A stretch of 64,000 nucleotides of DNA from Opitutus terrae PB90-1 (GCF_000019965.1 NC_010571.1:3357001-3421000); one strand, 5' to 3'; counted from the first letter of the stretch, positions 14,707-23,997 are shown. Made by a program: numbers and translations. The notes: generated from the sequence alone by a model not told the origin.

Positions 14707-16206
14707 ATGGCTCCCAAACTCTCCGACTATTTCGGTGAAGCCGAAATCGTGGCCGTCAAAGGCAGCCTCGACCGCCCGATCTCCGGGCTCGTGCTCGACA
14801 GCCGCCGCGTGGTGCCGGGCAACCTCTTCTTTGCGCTGCCGGGTCTGCGCGCGGACGGCGCGTCGTTCATCGACGAGGCCGTGAACCGCGGCGCGGTGGC
14901 GATCGTGACGCAGAAGATGCCGGCGCACCCGCCGGGCAAGGTCACGGTGATCCAGGTCGCCGATGCCCGCGCGACGCTCGCGCGCGTGGCGCAGCGTTAC
15001 TACAAGTTCCCCGATCGCGACATGACCGTGATCGGCGTCACGGGCACCAACGGCAAGACGACCGTCACGCACCTGCTGAAGCATTTCCTCAACGGCGACC
15101 AGCGCGTGGGCCTGCTGGGCACGATCAACTACGATCTGGGCGCCCGCACGGTGCCGGCGTATCGCACGACGCCCGAATCGCTCGACATCTACGGCATGAT
15201 GGCGCAAATGCGCGACGCCGGCTGCCGCCAGGCGGTGATGGAAGTCAGCTCGCACGGCATCGACCAGCAGCGCGTGGCCGGGCTGCAGTTCGGCGCGGCG
15301 GTGTTCACCAATCTCACCCGCGATCATCTCGACTACCACAAGACGCTCGACGCGTACTTCGAGGTGAAGAAGCGGCTGTTCACCGGCGGCACCGGTGCGG
15401 CTCCCAAGGTGGCGGTGGTCAATTTCGACGATCCCTACGGCGTTACGCTCGCCGCCAGCCTGAAACGCGAACACCAGTCAGCCAAGCTGGTGACGTTCGG
15501 GGAAAACCTGCAGGCCGACGTGCGCGCCGAGAACGTACACCTGAACTTCACCAACAGCACGTTCCGGCTGGTCTGGCCCGGCGGCACGATGGAAATCGAG
15601 TCGCCGCTGATCGGTCGCTATAACGTGAGCAACCTCCTGGCGGCGATTGCGGCCGCGTGGGGCCTGGGTCGCGATCCGTTCGTGTTCCTGGCGCGGCTGC
15701 GCGCGTTCAAGGGCGTGCCCGGCCGCATGGAGCGGATCGACGAGGGCCAGCCGTACAACGTGCTGGTCGACTACGCGCACACCGATGACGCGTTGCGCAA
15801 CGCGCTCGGCATGCTGCGCGCGATCACGCCGGGCCGGCTGTTCGTGGTGTTCGGTTGCGGCGGCAACCGCGATCGCACGAAACGACCGTTGATGGTGAAG
15901 GCCGTGCAGGAGTTCGCCGATTTCGCCTTCGCCACCGCCGACAATCCGCGCGCCGAGCCGCTGCCGCAGATCTTCGACGACATGAAAGCCGGCGTCCTGG
16001 CACCGGAAAAAATCACCTGGATCGAGGACCGCCGCCGGGCGATCAGCCTCGCGCTCGATGCCGCGAAAGCCGGCGATTGCCTGCTGATCGCGGGCAAGGG
16101 GCACGAGAGTTATCAGGAATTTGCCGACACTGTGATCCCCTTCGACGACCGCCAGGTCGTGCGCGAGCTGATCGGGATCAAGAACCTGAAGGAGGCCAGA
16201 GGGTGA
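14707..16206 (+). CDS. murE: UDP-N-acetylmuramoyl-L-alanyl-D-glutamate--2,6-diaminopimelate ligase MurE
   Basis: 499 residues from ATG 14707. It adds the third stem-peptide residue in the cytoplasm. The ATP loop GVTGTNGKTTVTHLL has Lys117; the DNPR motif at 412-415 marks meso-diaminopimelate as substrate rather than lysine. The central and C-terminal Mur domains are complete, with MEVSSHGIDQQRV and AGKGHESYQ. A GTG at 14596 overlapping the ftsI stop (GTGA) would add 37 residues that do not resemble MurE; it is an alternative start. Confidence 0.94.
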   Translation: MAPKLSDYFGEAEIVAVKGSLDRPISGLVLDSRRVVPGNLFFALPGLRADGASFIDEAVNRGAVAIVTQKMPAHPPGKVTVIQVADARATLARVAQRYYKFPDRDMTVIGVTGTNGKTTVTHLLKHFLNGDQRVGLLGTINYDLGARTVPAYRTTPESLDIYGMMAQMRDAGCRQAVMEVSSHGIDQQRVAGLQFGAAVFTNLTRDHLDYHKTLDAYFEVKKRLFTGGTGAAPKVAVVNFDDPYGVTLAASLKREHQSAKLVTFGENLQADVRAENVHLNFTNSTFRLVWPGGTMEIESPLIGRYNVSNLLAAIAAAWGLGRDPFVFLARLRAFKGVPGRMERIDEGQPYNVLVDYAHTDDALRNALGMLRAITPGRLFVVFGCGGNRDRTKRPLMVKAVQEFADFAFATADNPRAEPLPQIFDDMKAGVLAPEKITWIEDRRRAISLALDAAKAGDCLLIAGKGHESYQEFADTVIPFDDRQVVRELIGIKNLKEARG

Positions 16207-16282
16207 GCGCGCAGTCCGGACTGCCGCCTTCCACCGGCTGAACTCTCCCCGCGAACCACGACCGACGGCCGTGGCGCGAAAA

Positions 16283-17701
16283 ATGCCCAGCTTTTCTCCA
16301 GCTCAACTTGCTTCGTGGACCGGCGGTCGATGGACGGCGCAGCCGGTCTCGTCGCTTCTGGCCTTCGCCATCGACAGCCGGCAACTGCGGCGCGGCGACG
16401 TTTTTGTTGCCATCAAGTCGGAGCAGCGTGACGGACATGCGTTCCTCGGTGCGGCCGAGGCAGCGGGGGCGAGTGCCGCGTTGGTGAGCACGCCCGATCC
16501 GGCGCTGGCGCTGCCGCAACTGGTGGTGGCCGATCCGCTCCGCGCCTTTCAGGCGATCGCGCGCGAGCACCGCCGGCTGTTTCGCGGTCCCGTGGTCGGC
16601 ATTTCCGGCAGCGCGGGTAAGACCTCGACGAAGAACCTGCTCGCGTTGCTGCTGGAAACTGCTGCGGCGAGTTCCGACGCGCACGCGGGACAGGTGCTCG
16701 CGACGGAGGGCAATCTGAACAATCACCTCGGCGTGCCACTCACGTTGACGCTGCTCGATCCGGCGGTGCACCGGTTCGCCGTGGTGGAGGCGGGAATCAG
16801 TGCGCCGGGTGAAATGGCGCCCCTGGCGGAAATGATCCAGCCGGACGTGGCGTTGATCACGCTCGTGGCGGCGGCGCACACTGAGGAACTCGGCGGACTC
16901 GCAGGCGTGGCCAAAGAGAAGGCAGTGCTACCGGCCGCGGTGCCGCCGACGGGTATCGCGATTTTCCCGAAACACTGCACCGAGTTCGCCGCGTTTCGCG
17001 AACTCGACGTGCAGCAGATGGTCGTGGAACGCGCCGATGTCATCCGGCCGGCGCAGCCGCCGCGCGACAAGGTGTTCTTTACCGTCTCGCATCGCGACGA
17101 GCACACGGTGGTGGCGCTGGCCTACGGTCCGCCGCCGCCGCTCACGTTTACGCTCCGCCGGGTCAGTGATGGCATGGCGCAGAACGCCGCGCTCGCGATC
17201 TGCGCGGCGCTGTGGCTCGGCGTGCCCGCCGAGAGCATCCAACAGCGGCTCGCGCAATGGCAGCCGGCGAAGCTGCGCGGCGAGTTGCGCCGGGAGAACG
17301 GTCGCTGGCTGTACCTTGACTGCTACAATGCCAATCCCGCCTCGATGACGGATGCGCTCGAAGCCTTCTATGGCATGGCGCCGACGGCGGAGCCGCGGCT
17401 GTTCGTCTTGGGCGGCATGGAAGAACTCGGCCGCGAGGCGGCCGGTTATCATCACGAACTGGGTCGCGCGTTGCGGCTGCGCGCCGGGGACCAGGCGGTG
17501 GTGATCGGCGAACACGCGCCGGCGGTGCGGGCGGGCGCGCTCGCAGCGGGCACGGCTCCCGACCAGGTCCGCGTGGCGGAATCGCTCGAGCCGATCGCGG
17601 TGCAGGTCGCCGCGTGGCGCGGCGCGGTATTCGTGAAAGGCAGCCGGCGCTACGCGCTCGAAAAAGTTTTGGCGACGAAACCTGAGGAGACCCAGCGATG
17701 A
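16283..17701 (+). CDS. murF: UDP-N-acetylmuramoyl-tripeptide--D-alanyl-D-alanine ligase MurF
   Basis: 472 residues from ATG 16283 (GTG 16271 is possible). It adds D-Ala-D-Ala to the UDP-MurNAc-tripeptide. The ATP loop GISGSAGKTSTKNLL has Lys113; further family marks are TEGNLNNHLGVPLTLL-type sequence, DCYNANPASM and FVLGGMEELG. The stop overlaps the next small ORF as ATGA (17698-17701). Confidence 0.94.
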   Translation: MPSFSPAQLASWTGGRWTAQPVSSLLAFAIDSRQLRRGDVFVAIKSEQRDGHAFLGAAEAAGASAALVSTPDPALALPQLVVADPLRAFQAIAREHRRLFRGPVVGISGSAGKTSTKNLLALLLETAAASSDAHAGQVLATEGNLNNHLGVPLTLTLLDPAVHRFAVVEAGISAPGEMAPLAEMIQPDVALITLVAAAHTEELGGLAGVAKEKAVLPAAVPPTGIAIFPKHCTEFAAFRELDVQQMVVERADVIRPAQPPRDKVFFTVSHRDEHTVVALAYGPPPPLTFTLRRVSDGMAQNAALAICAALWLGVPAESIQQRLAQWQPAKLRGELRRENGRWLYLDCYNANPASMTDALEAFYGMAPTAEPRLFVLGGMEELGREAAGYHHELGRALRLRAGDQAVVIGEHAPAVRAGALAAGTAPDQVRVAESLEPIAVQVAAWRGAVFVKGSRRYALEKVLATKPEETQR

Positions 17702-17895
17702 CAACGATGCCTGATATCGTGACGATTCCCGCCTTCGCACCGGAGAGTGAGGCGCGCCAGCCCAAGCGCACCCTGCGCCGCGCGCCATTGCCGCGCGTGC
17801 GCTTCGCCGGCAACCCGCGGGACGTGACGCTGGATCGCAACGGGGCGACCGACGACGTGCAGCCGCGGGGCATGATCATCCTCATCGTGAAATGA
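17698..17895 (+). CDS. Small ORF between murF and mraY, 65 aa
   Basis: Not recognised. ATG 17698 overlaps the murF stop by four bases and the TGA ends one base before the mraY ATG, so it exactly fills the gap. The product starts MTTMPDIVTIPAFAPESEAR, has a basic Arg/Pro middle (KRTLRRAPLPRVRFAG) and ends in a short hydrophobic GMIILIVK. The perfect fit on both sides is good evidence of translation. Confidence 0.6.
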   Translation: MTTMPDIVTIPAFAPESEARQPKRTLRRAPLPRVRFAGNPRDVTLDRNGATDDVQPRGMIILIVK

Positions 17896-17896
17896 G

Positions 17897-19012
17897 ATGC
17901 TGAGCCACCTCGCAGACCTGCAGGACTATTTCGGACCGCTTCGGCTGCTGCGGTATATCACCGTGCGCACGCTGCTGGCGGCGGTCACGAGCCTGACGAT
18001 CGGATTCGTGATCGCGCCGTGGCTGATCGCGAAGTTTCGCGAGCTGAAGCTGGGCCACGGCTACATCGACGATCGCACGGGTGCGCTCGGCGCCACTTAT
18101 TTTGACAAGAAGAACACGCCCACCATGGGCGGGCTGATCATTTTCCTCTCGGTGTTCACGAGCGCGGCGCTCTGGGCGGCACCGAACATCTGGGTGTTCG
18201 TGAGCCTGTTCGTCTACGCCGCGCTCACGATTCCGGGCTGGCGCGACGACTACCTGAAGGTCGTCCACAAGAACCGCAACGGCATCTCGTCGTGGGAGAA
18301 GATCGGCTGGCAGTCGCTGGCGACGGTGGTCGCGCTGGGCCTGCTGCTGTGGCATCCGGCGAGCGCACAGAAGATTCGTGAGTTCTGGGTGCCGTTCGTG
18401 AAATACCCGCTGATCCCGCACATGCACTGGGCGGTGCTGCTGGTGCTGATTTACCTTTGGATCGTCGGCTTTAGCAACGCGATCAATTTGACCGACGGGC
18501 TCGATGGACTCGCGATCGGCTGCACCATTCCGGTGGCGCTGGTCTTCGGCATCATGGCCTATGTCGCCGACCATGTGTTTCTCTCGCAGTACCTGCTGAC
18601 CAGCCACGTCCCGGGCACCGGCGAACTGGCGGTGATCTGCGGCGCGCTGATCGGCGGCTGCATGGCGTTTCTCTGGTATAACTGCCACCCGGCCGAGGTG
18701 TTCATGGGCGACACGGGTTCGCTCGCGCTCGGCGGACTCATCGGCGTGATGGCATTCATGATCCACCAGCCGCTGACGCTGGTGATCGTGGGCGGCGTCT
18801 TCGTGGCCGAGATGCTCTCGGTCGTGGTGCAGGTGGGGGTGTTCAAAATCACCAAGCGGCGAAGCGGGGTCGGGCGGCGGTTCTTCCTCATGGCGCCGGT
18901 TCATCACCATTTTCAAAAAAAGGGCTGGCCCGAGACGAAGGTCGTGCTGCGGTTCTGGGTGCTGTCGCTCGGCTGCGCGCTGGCGGGTCTGGCGACGTTG
19001 AAACTGCGCTGA
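17897..19012 (+). CDS. mraY: Phospho-N-acetylmuramoyl-pentapeptide-transferase MraY
   Basis: 371 residues, polytopic with about ten membrane helices. It transfers phospho-MurNAc-pentapeptide to undecaprenyl phosphate, making lipid I. Signatures: a TMGG motif, WRDDYLKVVHKNRNG (catalytic acidic pair), NAINLTDGLDGLAIG and the C-terminal PVHHHFQKKGWPE. ATG 17897 lies one base after the preceding small ORF. The enzyme sits in the inner membrane. Confidence 0.97.
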   Translation: MLSHLADLQDYFGPLRLLRYITVRTLLAAVTSLTIGFVIAPWLIAKFRELKLGHGYIDDRTGALGATYFDKKNTPTMGGLIIFLSVFTSAALWAAPNIWVFVSLFVYAALTIPGWRDDYLKVVHKNRNGISSWEKIGWQSLATVVALGLLLWHPASAQKIREFWVPFVKYPLIPHMHWAVLLVLIYLWIVGFSNAINLTDGLDGLAIGCTIPVALVFGIMAYVADHVFLSQYLLTSHVPGTGELAVICGALIGGCMAFLWYNCHPAEVFMGDTGSLALGGLIGVMAFMIHQPLTLVIVGGVFVAEMLSVVVQVGVFKITKRRSGVGRRFFLMAPVHHHFQKKGWPETKVVLRFWVLSLGCALAGLATLKLR

Positions 19013-19014
19013 CA

Positions 19015-19206
19015 ATGAAACCATTTCGATCCCATTGCCATTCGCAGGACGCCATCGCGGCGCAAATTGCCGCGCTCCGCGCCGACTGGCGTCGCGCGCT
19101 CGAGAGTGCGACCATCGTGGTGCATCGCGCGCGGACGCGCAGCCGGACCGTGACGCCGCTGGCGACCGCGGTGCCTCCGCCTCTACTGGAACTGACATGC
19201 CGTTGA
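19015..19206 (+). CDS. Small ORF between mraY and murD, 63 aa
   Basis: Not recognised. The ATG lies 2 bases after the mraY stop and the ORF overlaps the start of murD by 10 bases. The N-terminal half reads as an amphipathic helix (QDAIAAQIAALRADWRRALE), followed by a basic RARTRSRTVTPLA stretch and a Pro/Leu tail. As with the other two dcw small ORFs, location and packing are the main support. Confidence 0.55.
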   Translation: MKPFRSHCHSQDAIAAQIAALRADWRRALESATIVVHRARTRSRTVTPLATAVPPPLLELTCR

Positions 19207-20525
19207 CCGCTCCAGACTCTCTCGCGCCCAGCCTCGCGCACCCGGTCGCCATCTTCGGCGGCGGCGTGAGTGGGGTGGGGGCGTGCGCGCTGCTCGCGGA
19301 ACTGGGCGCGGCCGGAGTGATCTACGACGCGAAGGGGACCGAGTTCACCGCGAAAGCGGCGAGCCTGCACCGGCTCGTGATTTTCTCGCCGGGTTTTCCG
19401 CCCGAACATCCGTGGCTGGTGCTGGCGCGCCAGGCTGGGTGCGAATGTCTCGCCGAGCTCGATCTCGCCTCGGTGTTCTGGCGCGGCACAGTCATCGCCG
19501 TCACCGGCACCAACGGCAAAACCACGCTGACGGAATTTCTTACTCACGCGCTGCGTTCGATCGGCCGCGACGCCCGTTCCGTCGGGAACGTCGGTCATTC
19601 GTTCGCGCAGGCGGTGGCGGAATCGAATGGCGGCACCTCCGAGCAGATCGCCGTCTGCGAGGTAAGCTCGTTCCAAGCGGAGACGCTCAAGCACTTCCGC
19701 GCGAGCGCGACGCTCTGGACGAACATTGCCGAAGATCACCTGGAACGGCACCCGGGCCTGGAGAGCTATTTCAACGCGAAGTGGAACCTGGTGTTGCACA
19801 CGCGCGTGCCGGCGACCGGCACGGCGCATCCGCTGCCGTTCGTCGGTGCGCGCGGCGGCGGCGTGTTCGCGGGGTCCTCGGTGCGGCGGTTCGCCGAACG
19901 GTATGGACGGCCGCTCACCGGCATCGAGTGGGTGGCGACGGAGCATCAGCCGACCAACCCGCGGCTCGCGGGCACCGTGTTCGCCGACTATCCGCAGCGC
20001 GAAAACTATTTGCTCGCCGAAGCGTGGTGGCGCGCCGCGGGACTGCCGGTGGAACAACTCGAACTCGCCGCGAAACGCTTCGATCTCGGGCGGCACCGGC
20101 TCGCCCTCGTCGTGGAACGCGATGGCGCCACCTACTGGAATGACTCGAAGGCCACCAACTTCCACGCGGTCGAGGCCGCGCTCGAGCGGTTCACGACGCC
20201 GGTGGTTCTCATCGCGGGCGGCAAGGCGAAGGGCGGCGATCTCGCGGGCTTCGTGCATCGGATCGCGCCGCGGGTCGCGCACGTCGTGCTCATCGGCGAA
20301 ACGAGCGAGGAGCTGGCGTTTCACTGCGCGGCGTTTCGCGTCGCGCACACACGCTGCAGCACGCTCGAGGACGCGGTCCGCCGCGCGGCCGAACTCGCCG
20401 AACCCGGCGATCACGTGCTGCTCAGCCCGGGGTTCGCGAGCTTCGACATGTTCCGCAGCTACGCGGATCGCGGCGAGCAGTTCGAACAACTTGCGCGCAA
20501 CCTCGGCGACGCACCCAAATTTTGA
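19197..20525 (+). CDS. murD: UDP-N-acetylmuramoyl-L-alanine--D-glutamate ligase MurD
   Basis: 442 residues. It adds D-Glu to UDP-MurNAc-L-Ala. The N-terminal Rossmann-like FGGGVSGVGACAL, the ATP loop VTGTNGKTTLTEFL with Lys108, CEVSSFQAETL and NDSKATNFHAVEAAL are diagnostic. ATG 19197 is chosen as the only start just ahead of the Rossmann strand; it overlaps the small upstream ORF. Confidence 0.95.
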   Translation: MPLTAPDSLAPSLAHPVAIFGGGVSGVGACALLAELGAAGVIYDAKGTEFTAKAASLHRLVIFSPGFPPEHPWLVLARQAGCECLAELDLASVFWRGTVIAVTGTNGKTTLTEFLTHALRSIGRDARSVGNVGHSFAQAVAESNGGTSEQIAVCEVSSFQAETLKHFRASATLWTNIAEDHLERHPGLESYFNAKWNLVLHTRVPATGTAHPLPFVGARGGGVFAGSSVRRFAERYGRPLTGIEWVATEHQPTNPRLAGTVFADYPQRENYLLAEAWWRAAGLPVEQLELAAKRFDLGRHRLALVVERDGATYWNDSKATNFHAVEAALERFTTPVVLIAGGKAKGGDLAGFVHRIAPRVAHVVLIGETSEELAFHCAAFRVAHTRCSTLEDAVRRAAELAEPGDHVLLSPGFASFDMFRSYADRGEQFEQLARNLGDAPKF

Positions 20526-20561
20526 TAGCATTCGCTCCCGCAACCAACCAACACTCCTGCC

Positions 20562-21470
20562 ATGAAAATTCTGAAGATCTTCGGCGTCGTCGTGGGCGTC
20601 CACGTCTTTGCCTTGATTCTGATTTTCGCCAATCCGGGTTGCAGTTCCGCCAAGCGGCCGACGCGTGACGCCTCTGAGACCGTGATCGCCAGCGGTGGCG
20701 ATACCAGCGCGATGGTCGCGCCGGTGGCCGCGACCAGCGAGTCGCCGGTCAGCCTCGCGCCGCCGCCCTCGTTCGATCCGAATGCGCCCGCGACTGCGGT
20801 GGTGCGTTTCACGCCGACGCGTCCCGGCACGCCGACCGCCGCCGCGCTCGAAGCCGCGCCGGTTGCGGACGTCACGCCGGCGACGACGTACACCGTCGTG
20901 CGCGGCGATAGCCTCTGGACGATCGCCAAGAAGCACCACAGCTCGGTCGGTGAAATCGCGGCGGCCAACAATCTCCGCACCAGCGCGACGGTGCGCGTGG
21001 GACAGAAGCTGATCATCCCGGCCAAGTCGGTCGCGGGGAGCGCGCAGTTCCAGCCAGCGGAAAGCACGCCGGTCGTCGCCGCGACACCGACGGCGCCGCG
21101 GGCTTCGGGCGAAGCAGTCAAGCACATCGTGCGGCCGGGCGAAACGCTCGGCGCCATCGCGCGGAAATATCAGGTGAAGGTCGGCGACATCGCCACCGCG
21201 AACGCCATTTCGGATCCGGCGCGGATCCGGCCCGGCATGGAGTTGACCATCCCGGGCTGGCAGGCGCCGACGAGCCGCGCGACGCGCGCGACGCCGAGCA
21301 CTGCCACATCGCGCCCGGCGGCCCAGGAACCCACGGCGACGCCCGCGACCCAACCCGCGACCACGGAGTCGGTGCCGACGATCGTCATCCCCGCCCCGGA
21401 ACAGGATCTCGATGCTGGGTTGCGCGACAAGCAAGGCGATGCGCCGGTGATTCCGGTGGAGGAAAAGTGA
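20562..21470 (+). CDS. LysM peptidoglycan-binding protein with N-terminal membrane signal
   Basis: 302 residues. Residues 7-24 are a hydrophobic signal or anchor, followed by NPGCSS, a weak lipobox. Two LysM modules (about 109-153 and 187-232) each carry the GDSLWTIAKK or GETLGAIARK pattern. The linkers and the tail are Ala/Pro/Thr-rich and disordered. It would bind glycan strands in the periplasm. Its place between murD and ftsW points to a role in wall synthesis or septation, but no catalytic domain is present. Confidence 0.88.
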   Translation: MKILKIFGVVVGVHVFALILIFANPGCSSAKRPTRDASETVIASGGDTSAMVAPVAATSESPVSLAPPPSFDPNAPATAVVRFTPTRPGTPTAAALEAAPVADVTPATTYTVVRGDSLWTIAKKHHSSVGEIAAANNLRTSATVRVGQKLIIPAKSVAGSAQFQPAESTPVVAATPTAPRASGEAVKHIVRPGETLGAIARKYQVKVGDIATANAISDPARIRPGMELTIPGWQAPTSRATRATPSTATSRPAAQEPTATPATQPATTESVPTIVIPAPEQDLDAGLRDKQGDAPVIPVEEK

Positions 21471-21602
21471 GCCCCTCCCGCGTCCGCGCGAATACTTCTC
21501 GCAACCCTTGGCCCGGCGTGTCGTCGCTTCGCGGCGCGTGCGATCGATGCGGCCGGTCCGGCAGCGGGTCGCGCGCGGCCGCTGTTGAAGCTGTCTGACG
21601 AA

Positions 21603-22769
21603 ATGACGTCGAGCGCCTCTCCCTCTCGTGGTCAACGCGGCCGGTTCGCCTTGAATCCGGTGGCGGTGATCTTCATCTGTGCGCTCGGTCTGACGTTTCT
21701 CGGGCTGACGATCCTGTTCAGCGCGAGCGTGGCGTTCAAGCAGGGGCCGTATTTCTATCTGACGAAGCAGTTGGTGGGCGTGGGCACGGCGGCGGTCTTT
21801 TGCCTCGTGGTCAGCCGGCTCGATCTCGACTACCTGCGACGCTACGCGTGGATCATCGCTGGAGTTTTTCTCGTCCTGCTCGTGCTGGTGTTGATTCCGC
21901 ACGTCGGCGTCTGGCGCGGGGGCGCGCGTCGCTGGCTCGGTATCGGCTCGGCCGTCGTGCAGGTGTCGGAGTTCGCGAAACTCGCGATGGTGTTTGCACT
22001 GTCGCACTACCTGGCGCTGCACCAGACGCGCATCGGCGAGTTCAAGCTCGGGTTTGTGTACCCGGTCGCGTTGATCGGCGTGTTCGCGCTGCTCGTGCAA
22101 CAGGAGCCGGATTTCGGCACGGCGGCACTGATCATGGCGGTTGGGCTCGTGTTGCTTTTCCTCGCAGGTGCTCGTTGGCGCTACATCATGCCGGCGATCC
22201 TCGCGGTGGCAGGTTTGTTCACCGTGGCGGTGATGCTGAATCCAAACCGGCTGCGGCGGTTCCTGGCGTTTCTCGACGTGGAAGGAAACAAGCAGGGCGG
22301 AACCTATCAGCTCTACCAATCGCTCGCGGCGTTCGCGGCGGGCGGCGTCGACGGCGCGGGGCTCGGCCAGGGGCGGCAGCAGCTCAACTTCCTGCCGGAG
22401 GCGCACACGGACATGATCTTCGCGGTCGTCGGCGAGGAACTCGGGCTCTGGTTTACGCTCGGTGTCGTCGCGCTGTTCCTGATCATTTTTGTCGCCGGGT
22501 TGCTGCACCTCCGCCGCGCGCCGAATCTTTTCCAGTATCTGCTGGTCACCGGTTGTCTGCTGCTGATCTGCCTGCAGGCGATCATCAACGTGGGTGTCGT
22601 CACCGGGGTGCTGCCGACCAAGGGCATGTCGCTGCCGTTCATCAGCGCGGGACTTTCCAACCTGCTCTTGATGGGGCTGATCCTCGGGATCTTTCTGAAC
22701 ACCCAGCGCACCTGGGGCCGCGCGGCGCTGAACAGCCGGGCACGCACGATGCAGGAGGTGCTGGCATGA
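21603..22769 (+). CDS. ftsW: Septal peptidoglycan polymerase FtsW (SEDS family)
   Basis: 388 residues from ATG 21603 (a TTG at 21585 is an alternative). Ten membrane helices are expected. SEDS motifs: GGARRWLGIGSAVVQVSEFAKL, QQEPDFGTA, and PEAHTDMIFAVVGEELG with the conserved Asp. FtsW polymerises lipid II at the septum together with FtsI. The start is 132 bases after the LysM gene. The following gap before murG has unusual direct repeats. Confidence 0.93.
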   Translation: MTSSASPSRGQRGRFALNPVAVIFICALGLTFLGLTILFSASVAFKQGPYFYLTKQLVGVGTAAVFCLVVSRLDLDYLRRYAWIIAGVFLVLLVLVLIPHVGVWRGGARRWLGIGSAVVQVSEFAKLAMVFALSHYLALHQTRIGEFKLGFVYPVALIGVFALLVQQEPDFGTAALIMAVGLVLLFLAGARWRYIMPAILAVAGLFTVAVMLNPNRLRRFLAFLDVEGNKQGGTYQLYQSLAAFAAGGVDGAGLGQGRQQLNFLPEAHTDMIFAVVGEELGLWFTLGVVALFLIIFVAGLLHLRRAPNLFQYLLVTGCLLLICLQAIINVGVVTGVLPTKGMSLPFISAGLSNLLLMGLILGIFLNTQRTWGRAALNSRARTMQEVLA

Positions 22770-22863
22770 GGGGAAAAGTGCAAAGTAACAAGTGGGTAAG
22801 TAACAAGAGGCACGGGATGGCGCGTCTTGGCACTTGGAACTTGGCACTTAGGACTTTTCGGCG
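22770..22863. repeat. ftsW-murG spacer with nested direct and inverted repeats
   Basis: The 94-base spacer holds AAGTAACAAG twice (22783-22792, 22798-22807) and CTTGGCACTT twice (22826-22835, 22840-22849). AAGTGCAAAG (22776-22785) can pair with either CTTGGCACTT copy (9 of 10), and TTTT follows at 22855-22858 just before the murG start. It is visibly less GC-rich than the flanking genes. It may act as an attenuator, or be a mobile or simple repeat. Confidence 0.6.
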
Positions 22864-23997
22864 ATGAGCACGTTCCTGATCTCCTGTGGCGGCACCGGTG
22901 GACATCTTTCGCCGGGCATCGCGCTGGCCGAGGGGTTGCAGGCACGCGGGCATTCGGTCCGGCTGCTGATCAGCCACAAGAAAGTCGACGCACGGCTGAT
23001 CGCCAAGTATCCGCGGCTCGACTTCACGCGCGTGCCGGGGACCGGCTTCTCGCTGCATCCAGTCCGATTGGCGCGGTTCATCGGCACGCAGTCGCGTGGA
23101 TTGTGGTTTTGCCGGGGGCTGGTGCGTGCAGCGCGACCGGCGGGCGTGGTGGCCTTCGGCGGTTTTACATCGGCGGGCGTGGTGCTCGCGGCGCGGTGGC
23201 GCGGCGTGCCCGTGGCGCTGCACGAGGCGAATCGCGTGCCGGGCCGGGCCATTCGCGTGCTGAGCCGGTTCGCCAACCGCGTCTATCTGCCGCCGGGCGT
23301 CCGGCTGGCGTCCGCGCCGCCCGGCGCCGTGCGACCGATGGGACTGCCCGTCCGGCAGGAAATTCGGCGCGTGTCACAAACCGACGCGCGGGCGCGATTC
23401 GGTTTTGCCGTCGGACAAAAGCTGCTGGTCGTGTTCGGCGGCAGCCAGGGTGCCACGGTGCTGAACGACTGGGTCCGGCGCGAAATGCCGGCACTGGCAG
23501 CCGAAGGCGTGCAGGTGTGCTGCGTGACGGGGCTGGGCAAGGGCAGCGATGAAACCGTCGAACTCCGGACGCATGCGGGGCAGCCGGTCCGCATTCAATT
23601 CCTGACGTTCTGCGATTGCGTGCCGGAACTGCTCTCGGCGGCGGACCTGGTTTTGTCGCGCGCCGGAGCCGGCACGATCGCCGAACTGGTGCGCTGCGAA
23701 ACGCCCGCAATCCTGGTGCCCTTCCCGCAGGCCGCGGACGATCACCAGCGGGCGAACGCGGCGTTCTTCGAGCGGCAAGGCGGCGGAGTGGTCGTCGAGC
23801 AGACGATGATGCACAGCGTGCGCGCCGAGGTGCTGGACGTGATTTTCGACGAGGAACTATTGCGGAAATTCCGCGGCAACCTGCAACGGATGGATCGTGC
23901 CAACTCGCTCGAGTTGATGCTGAACGATCTGGAAGAGATGACGCGCACGCATGGGGCGTCGGGGTCGCCGGGTACGGCGACGGCGGTGGTGACATGA
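22864..23997 (+). CDS. murG: Undecaprenyldiphospho-muramoylpentapeptide beta-N-acetylglucosaminyltransferase MurG
   Basis: 377 residues, GT-B fold family GT28. It converts lipid I to lipid II on the inner face of the membrane. Signatures: CGGTGGHLSPGIALAEGL at the N-terminus, ALHEANRVPGRA, VFGGSQGATVLN and the UDP-GlcNAc site ADLVLSRAGAGTIAELV followed by PFPQAADDHQ. The stop overlaps the murC-murB ATG (ATGA, 23994-23997). Confidence 0.95.
   Translation: MSTFLISCGGTGGHLSPGIALAEGLQARGHSVRLLISHKKVDARLIAKYPRLDFTRVPGTGFSLHPVRLARFIGTQSRGLWFCRGLVRAARPAGVVAFGGFTSAGVVLAARWRGVPVALHEANRVPGRAIRVLSRFANRVYLPPGVRLASAPPGAVRPMGLPVRQEIRRVSQTDARARFGFAVGQKLLVVFGGSQGATVLNDWVRREMPALAAEGVQVCCVTGLGKGSDETVELRTHAGQPVRIQFLTFCDCVPELLSAADLVLSRAGAGTIAELVRCETPAILVPFPQAADDHQRANAAFFERQGGGVVVEQTMMHSVRAEVLDVIFDEELLRKFRGNLQRMDRANSLELMLNDLEEMTRTHGASGSPGTATAVVT

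Noticed and set aside
18888-22847. A 1319-codon open frame on the minus strand opposite murD, the LysM gene and ftsW
   Set aside because: It is Arg/His/Glu-rich with no domain and runs antisense to well-identified genes; such long shadow frames are expected in GC-rich DNA.
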